Shown here piece by piece: positions 5,464 through 8,038 of a DNA stretch of 8,038 nt. Within the stretch, counting starts at the first letter, position 1. Each line of letters starts with the position of its first letter. Both the position numbers and the translations under genes were made by a program. Under the pieces are notes generated by a model, which was given only the letters and a program-made list of their open reading frames with translations, did no database searches and was not told where the DNA came from. The DNA comes from Synergistaceae bacterium (GTDB taxonomy: Bacteria > Synergistota > Synergistia > Synergistales > Aminobacteriaceae), in assembly GCA_017475805.1 (NCBI GenBank), contig JAFVEW010000233.1, positions 1-8,038 of the forward strand. Direction: 5' to 3'.

Positions 5464-7365
5464 TTACGCCGCCTTTTGTTCAATGACATCGCTTTTTTCC
5501 GGCGCGTCAATTTTCGAGCGTTCAGAAAAAATCTTGTCGAGGAAATATAAAATCTGTTTGCCGTAAATCGGTGGAAATCCTGCCGAAAAAATTAACATGT
5601 CGCCCGGCTCTACAATATTTTGATTTACGTCCTTAACAGGTCCGGGAAGTCTCATAATTTCATCTGGCGTTAAGACAGCCCGCTGAACTTCCTGCTGGGA
5701 TTTAGTTACGCTCTTTTTTGCGAAAATTCCAGTTCCGCCCTGAAACGAAATACTTTCCTGCTCTTTGATTACCGTTGTTACGCCTAATCGGTCTGAAAGA
5801 TATTTTGCCGTATCGACCTTGTTCGGCGCATAAGCTATTGTTACATGACAGTTTGAAGTTATCGATTCGTCCTTTCCATAAGCCGCGTCAAGTTGTGCTT
5901 TATCCTGACAGATTAAATAAGCCTTAATGTTCCAGCCTCCGAAATAAGCTATTGCTTGTTCAAAAATTCCTAACTTTCCTAACGCCGGGAACTCGTCAAG
6001 CAACAATAAAAGCCTATGTTTATAAGGGGCTTTCATCTGTCCGCCCTTAAATTCCATTTCAGGCATTAGAATAAAAATTAACTGAGAAATGAAAAGTCGG
6101 ACTAATGGCTTCAATCGCTGAATATTTGTCGGATTCAAAACGAGATACAGCGACACGGGCGAATCGTTGTCCATAATATCTTGAATACGAAAATCGCTCA
6201 TTGACGTATTTCTCGCAACGACAGGGTCAGTGTAGAGTCCTAATTTAGCTACAGCTGTCGATAAAACTGACGAGGCTTCCTCTTCAGCGCGATTCAACAT
6301 TTCATTAGCTACTTGTTCAACGACAGGATGACAGGGACTTTCGCGAACTTTACCAGTAGGGTCGTAAAAAATATCGCCATCTCGTTTATGTTCGTACTGT
6401 TTCCATGAATTAGCCATGTCTTCGTAGCCGTTGCCTGTGAGTTCGTGCAGGACTTCGGATAAATTTCCTGTCCGGCCTTCGTTCCGCGCCTTATAAGTTA
6501 CATGAGTTATTGCGCCTATCAGCAAAGACCGCGCTGTCTGCTCCCAATGTCCTTCTACGCCTTTGCCGTCAGGGTCAACTAACAGGGTCGCAACATTCAT
6601 AACATCGCCCGTTTCGTAAACCGTTCCGATTCTGATTTCAGCGAGCGGATTATATCGTGCGCTTCTGCCTTCTATTGCGTCAGTCGGGTCCCAACGTAAA
6701 ACCTTATGGCCATTTTGATGTCTCCAGCCCGAAGTCAAAGCCCAATTTTCTGATTTTATGTCGAGAACTACCACCGAATGTTCCCAAGATAAAAGCGTTG
6801 GAATTACTAAGCCTACTCCTTTTCCTGAACGTGTCGGAGCAAAGGCTATTACGTGTTCTTTTCCGTTATGCCGAAGATAATACTGTTGACCGTCTTTCGG
6901 ATTTATCCAGCCGCCGACATAAACGCCTTTGCCTTTTTCACCTTTTGGTGGCAAAAGTCCAGCTTCACGGATTTCATCAAGTTCGGCATACTGAGCCGAC
7001 CCGTAAAGATTCGCCGCGTCCTGTTTTACGTTGCGGTTTCGGATAGTTACAGCGATTAACGAAACTCCCATAAACGCACAACCGCCCATAACGATTAAAG
7101 TTTCCGTAAAGTCTTTCATGTCGCGGTGAGTTTTCTTCCATAATTTTAGCCACTCTAAAATTTCTATTGGCGAATAAATTTTTATTCCGGCGTAGCTAAA
7201 AATTTCATTAGGGAGCCTGTTTTGACCTACGTTCCAAGCAAAATATTGAGTACCTGCAAAAAACGAAAGAAAAATTAAAATCAGCCCTATAACCGCAGGA
7301 GCTTTTGAAATTTTTTGTTTTGAGGCTTTTCTGAATGAATAATTGCCTTTTATTGTCGTCTTCAT
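5464..7365 (-). CDS. traG: TraG/VirD4-type conjugative coupling protein (T4CP ATPase)
   Basis: 633 residues, close to the ~635 of IncP TraG. Two membrane helices lie near the N-terminus (about 23-44 and 88-108) with a short periplasmic loop. The cytoplasmic NTPase follows: YGSAQYAE (121-128), Walker A APTRSGKGVG (176-185), VLDIKSENW (200-208), Walker B LLLLLDEFPALG (452-463), and a conserved Gln in LICQDKAQL (484-492). Coupling proteins form hexamers at the inner membrane that pass the relaxase-DNA complex to a type IV secretion channel. The ATG at 7365 has AGGAGG 10 nt upstream and lies 2 nt after the stop of the KfrB-like ORF, so the two are probably co-translated. No secretion-channel genes are in the window. 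The gene is intact and the assignment is secure; TraG is used here as a family name. Confidence 0.96.
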   Translation of the reverse strand: MKTTIKGNYSFRKASKQKISKAPAVIGLILIFLSFFAGTQYFAWNVGQNRLPNEIFSYAGIKIYSPIEILEWLKLWKKTHRDMKDFTETLIVMGGCAFMGVSLIAVTIRNRNVKQDAANLYGSAQYAELDEIREAGLLPPKGEKGKGVYVGGWINPKDGQQYYLRHNGKEHVIAFAPTRSGKGVGLVIPTLLSWEHSVVVLDIKSENWALTSGWRHQNGHKVLRWDPTDAIEGRSARYNPLAEIRIGTVYETGDVMNVATLLVDPDGKGVEGHWEQTARSLLIGAITHVTYKARNEGRTGNLSEVLHELTGNGYEDMANSWKQYEHKRDGDIFYDPTGKVRESPCHPVVEQVANEMLNRAEEEASSVLSTAVAKLGLYTDPVVARNTSMSDFRIQDIMDNDSPVSLYLVLNPTNIQRLKPLVRLFISQLIFILMPEMEFKGGQMKAPYKHRLLLLLDEFPALGKLGIFEQAIAYFGGWNIKAYLICQDKAQLDAAYGKDESITSNCHVTIAYAPNKVDTAKYLSDRLGVTTVIKEQESISFQGGTGIFAKKSVTKSQQEVQRAVLTPDEIMRLPGPVKDVNQNIVEPGDMLIFSAGFPPIYGKQILYFLDKIFSERSKIDAPEKSDVIEQKAA

Positions 7366-7367
7366 TT

Positions 7368-7640
7368 TTATCTATCCTCCTGCTGACTGCGACTTCGGCT
7401 GTGGCACTGTTCGCGTTCAATGGCTTTCACAGCTTGAGCTTTTTCCTGACCTGTCGGCCATCTTAAATCCAATTTTTCACCGACTTGTCCGACAGCAGGA
7501 GCTTTGAGTTCAAGACGTTTTAATTCATAAATAAAAAGGCTTCGGCCCTTGATTAGAGTCAGAGTTTCTTTTGTTCGTGAAATAATTTCCGCGCCTTTAA
7601 GATTCTGGAATTGTCCAGCTCGGACGATTTTATTTTTCGT
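7368..7640 (-). CDS. KfrB-like small protein upstream of traG, ACG or missing start
   Basis: A 90-codon frame running from an ACG (7638-7640) to a TAA 2 nt before the traG ATG. GAGGGG lies 5 nt before the ACG, and no ATG, GTG or TTG offers a sensible start nearby. The centre, KGAEIISRTKETLTLIKGRS then LFIYELKRLELKAPAVGQVG and EKLDLRW, resembles the KfrB-type domain often found as a separate protein or as the C-terminus of transfer-region proteins (a ligand-of-strands pattern ending in PAVG...and an aromatic). The frame continues upstream to an ATG at 7679 (MKFEADRII), but a TGA at 7650-7652 interrupts it. The gene may use ACG, or it may be a nonsense-mutated copy of a protein starting at 7679. 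Codon pattern and coupling to traG support that it was a real gene. Confidence 0.5.
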   Translation of the reverse strand, partial: TKNKIVRAGQFQNLKGAEIISRTKETLTLIKGRSLFIYELKRLELKAPAVGQVGEKLDLRWPTGQEKAQAVKAIEREQCHSRSRSQQEDR

Positions 7641-7712
7641 GATTTCCCCTCAGATAATCCGGTCTGCTTCAAATTTCATCGCCTTAGCATATGAATTGTA
7701 TTTTTCCTTTCA

Positions 7713-7742
7713 GAAGTTGTTAACTAAGGTTTTAACAACTTC
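7713..7742 (-). promoter_or_regulatory. Stem-loop in the traG leader near the translation start
   Basis: Perfect 11-bp arms GAAGTTGTTAA (7713-7723) and TTAACAACTTC (7732-7742) with an 8-nt loop. No T tract follows on the minus strand, so it is not a terminator. It lies just upstream of an AAAGGAAAA ribosome-site-like stretch (7702-7710). The loop sequence (CCTTAG in the mRNA) is complementary to CTAAGG at 7682-7687 further downstream. Confidence 0.45.
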
Positions 7743-7798
7743 ATATGAAAATAGCAACTGGATTTTTGCCACTTTCTACGGTACAATGTGTCAATAAA

Positions 7799-7829
7799 CT
7801 TGTTATACCTTGACAAAAATAACAAGGTA
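7799..7829. promoter_or_regulatory. Overlapping, mutually exclusive inverted repeats in the traG leader
   Basis: CTTGTTAT (7799-7806) can pair with ATAACAAG (7819-7826), while TACCTTG (7806-7812) can pair with CAAGGTA (7823-7829). The right arms overlap, so only one stem forms at a time. The octamer GGTACAAT also occurs at 7780-7787 and 7826-7833. This may be an operator, an RNA switch or part of an oriT. Confidence 0.35.
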
Positions 7830-7838
7830 CAATAAAAT
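7810..7838 (+). promoter_or_regulatory. Possible opposing plus-strand promoter in the traG leader
   Basis: TTGACA (7810-7815), 17-nt spacer, TAAAAT (7833-7838) on the plus strand. It would fire towards the strong minus-strand promoter at 7896-7925, giving a convergent arrangement. No plus-strand gene follows within the window, and in such AT-rich DNA a chance match is possible. Confidence 0.3.
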
Positions 7839-7895
7839 ATTTTATAAATATTCCGCCGCCGTTAATGTGTTTGCACGACGAAAAATTACAGACAT

Positions 7896-7925
7896 ATTAT
7901 AGACGGGATATATTTTTTTTGTCAA
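7896..7925 (-). promoter_or_regulatory. Strong promoter for the KfrB-like/traG transcript
   Basis: On the minus strand, TTGACA (7920-7925), 18-nt spacer, TATAAT (7896-7901), both perfect consensus hexamers. Transcription would start near 7889, leaving a long leader of roughly 250 nt before the KfrB-like frame that contains the stem-loops at 7799-7829 and 7713-7742. Confidence 0.65.
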
Positions 7926-7958
7926 TATTTACATTTATCGTAAAAAAATCTCAATTTT

Positions 7959-7984
7959 ATTACTACATTTATTACTACAAAATC
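7959..7984. repeat. Right copy of the long-range direct repeat
   Basis: The two internal half-repeats are identical here: ATTACTACA, then TTT, then ATTACTACA. It is the partner of 79-104. Together the two copies bracket all genes seen in the window, which is what attL/attR or paired recombinase sites would do, but no integrase is visible to support this. Confidence 0.5.
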
Positions 7985-8038
7985 TTAAAATTTTTCGTTA
8001 TTCATGCCGATTTTTATTTTCTTTTGCCTGAGATTTTA

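Larger units (their letters stand above)
7641..8038. other. Non-coding upstream region of the transfer genes
   Basis: About 400 bp without a supported gene. It holds the minus-strand promoter at 7896-7925, the two stem-loop regions, the right direct repeat, and near the traG side a very short minus-strand ORF (ATG at 7691-7693, four codons) whose stop overlaps the ATG at 7679. At the far right, 7998-8036 on the minus strand could be the Lys-rich last dozen codons of an upstream gene (ending KENKNRHE), but too little is present to call it. The density of dyads before transfer genes would also fit an oriT, though no nic-site consensus is recognised. Confidence 0.4.

Noticed and set aside
7650..7652. 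TGA read as a sense codon (alternative genetic code) in the KfrB-like frame
   Set aside because: The long traG and primase frames use TGG for Trp and contain no internal TGA, and several genes here (primase, GNAT) end in TGA, so TGA works as a stop.
4288..7687. Identical 11-mer CTAAGGCGATG in the candidate small RNA and the traG leader, suggesting trans regulation
   Set aside because: Several 11-bp matches are expected by chance in 8 kb on two strands; the match alone is not evidence.
7549..7797. Plus-strand open frame of about 80 codons
   Set aside because: It is antisense to the KfrB-like gene and its leader, has no ribosome site and no recognisable domain. Other plus-strand frames inside the primase and traG are likewise antisense shadows.

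Overview
This is an AT-rich bacterial window. All convincing protein genes lie on the minus strand, so the map reads right to left. The gene set looks like the backbone of a plasmid or an integrative, mobilizable element. It has a VirD4/TraG-type conjugative coupling ATPase, a small KfrB-like protein just upstream of it, an overlapping two-gene unit with a GNAT acetyltransferase (possible toxin-antitoxin), an XRE repressor, and a primase-type replication locus. No relaxase, integrase, transposase, rRNA, tRNA or CRISPR array is visible. The IncP-like TraG suggests a Gram-negative-type host, but I cannot name the taxon from sequence alone.

Layout, right to left. 7641-8038 is non-coding: a strong minus-strand promoter (7896-7925), two stem-loop regions, and one copy of a 26-bp direct repeat whose partner lies at 79-104. 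7368-7640 is a KfrB-like frame with no ATG that couples into traG (5464-7365). 5232-5414 and 4673-5251 are the 60-residue protein and its overlapping GNAT partner. 4338-4580 is the XRE regulator with its own promoter. 4115-4337 is a regulatory gap holding a 10-bp-arm palindrome and, on the plus strand, a promoter plus terminator that could make a ~130-nt RNA antisense to the leader of the replication genes. 3917-4054 is a 45-residue ORF with a strong Shine-Dalgarno sequence. 2966-3907 and 336-2768 (probably extending to about 2918) are two related primase-family proteins. 1-335 holds little beyond a possible 25-residue ORF, a plus-strand terminator and the left repeat copy.

The most interesting part is the replication locus. 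The large protein has an archaeo-eukaryotic primase (RepB'-like) domain with an intact DxD and SGNGLH motif. A second copy of that fold follows in the same chain and has lost the catalytic residues. The upstream 313-residue protein is a third, also catalytically degenerate copy. The two gene junctions share a roughly 100-bp homologous sequence, so the locus appears to have grown by tandem duplication, leaving one active and two inactive primase-like modules. The large primase and the KfrB-like gene both have good Shine-Dalgarno sites followed by ACG where ATG is expected.

Proposed working model (inference): the XRE protein and the antisense RNA set the level of the primase/replication proteins, TraG (with a relaxase encoded elsewhere) moves the element, and the GNAT pair stabilises it.
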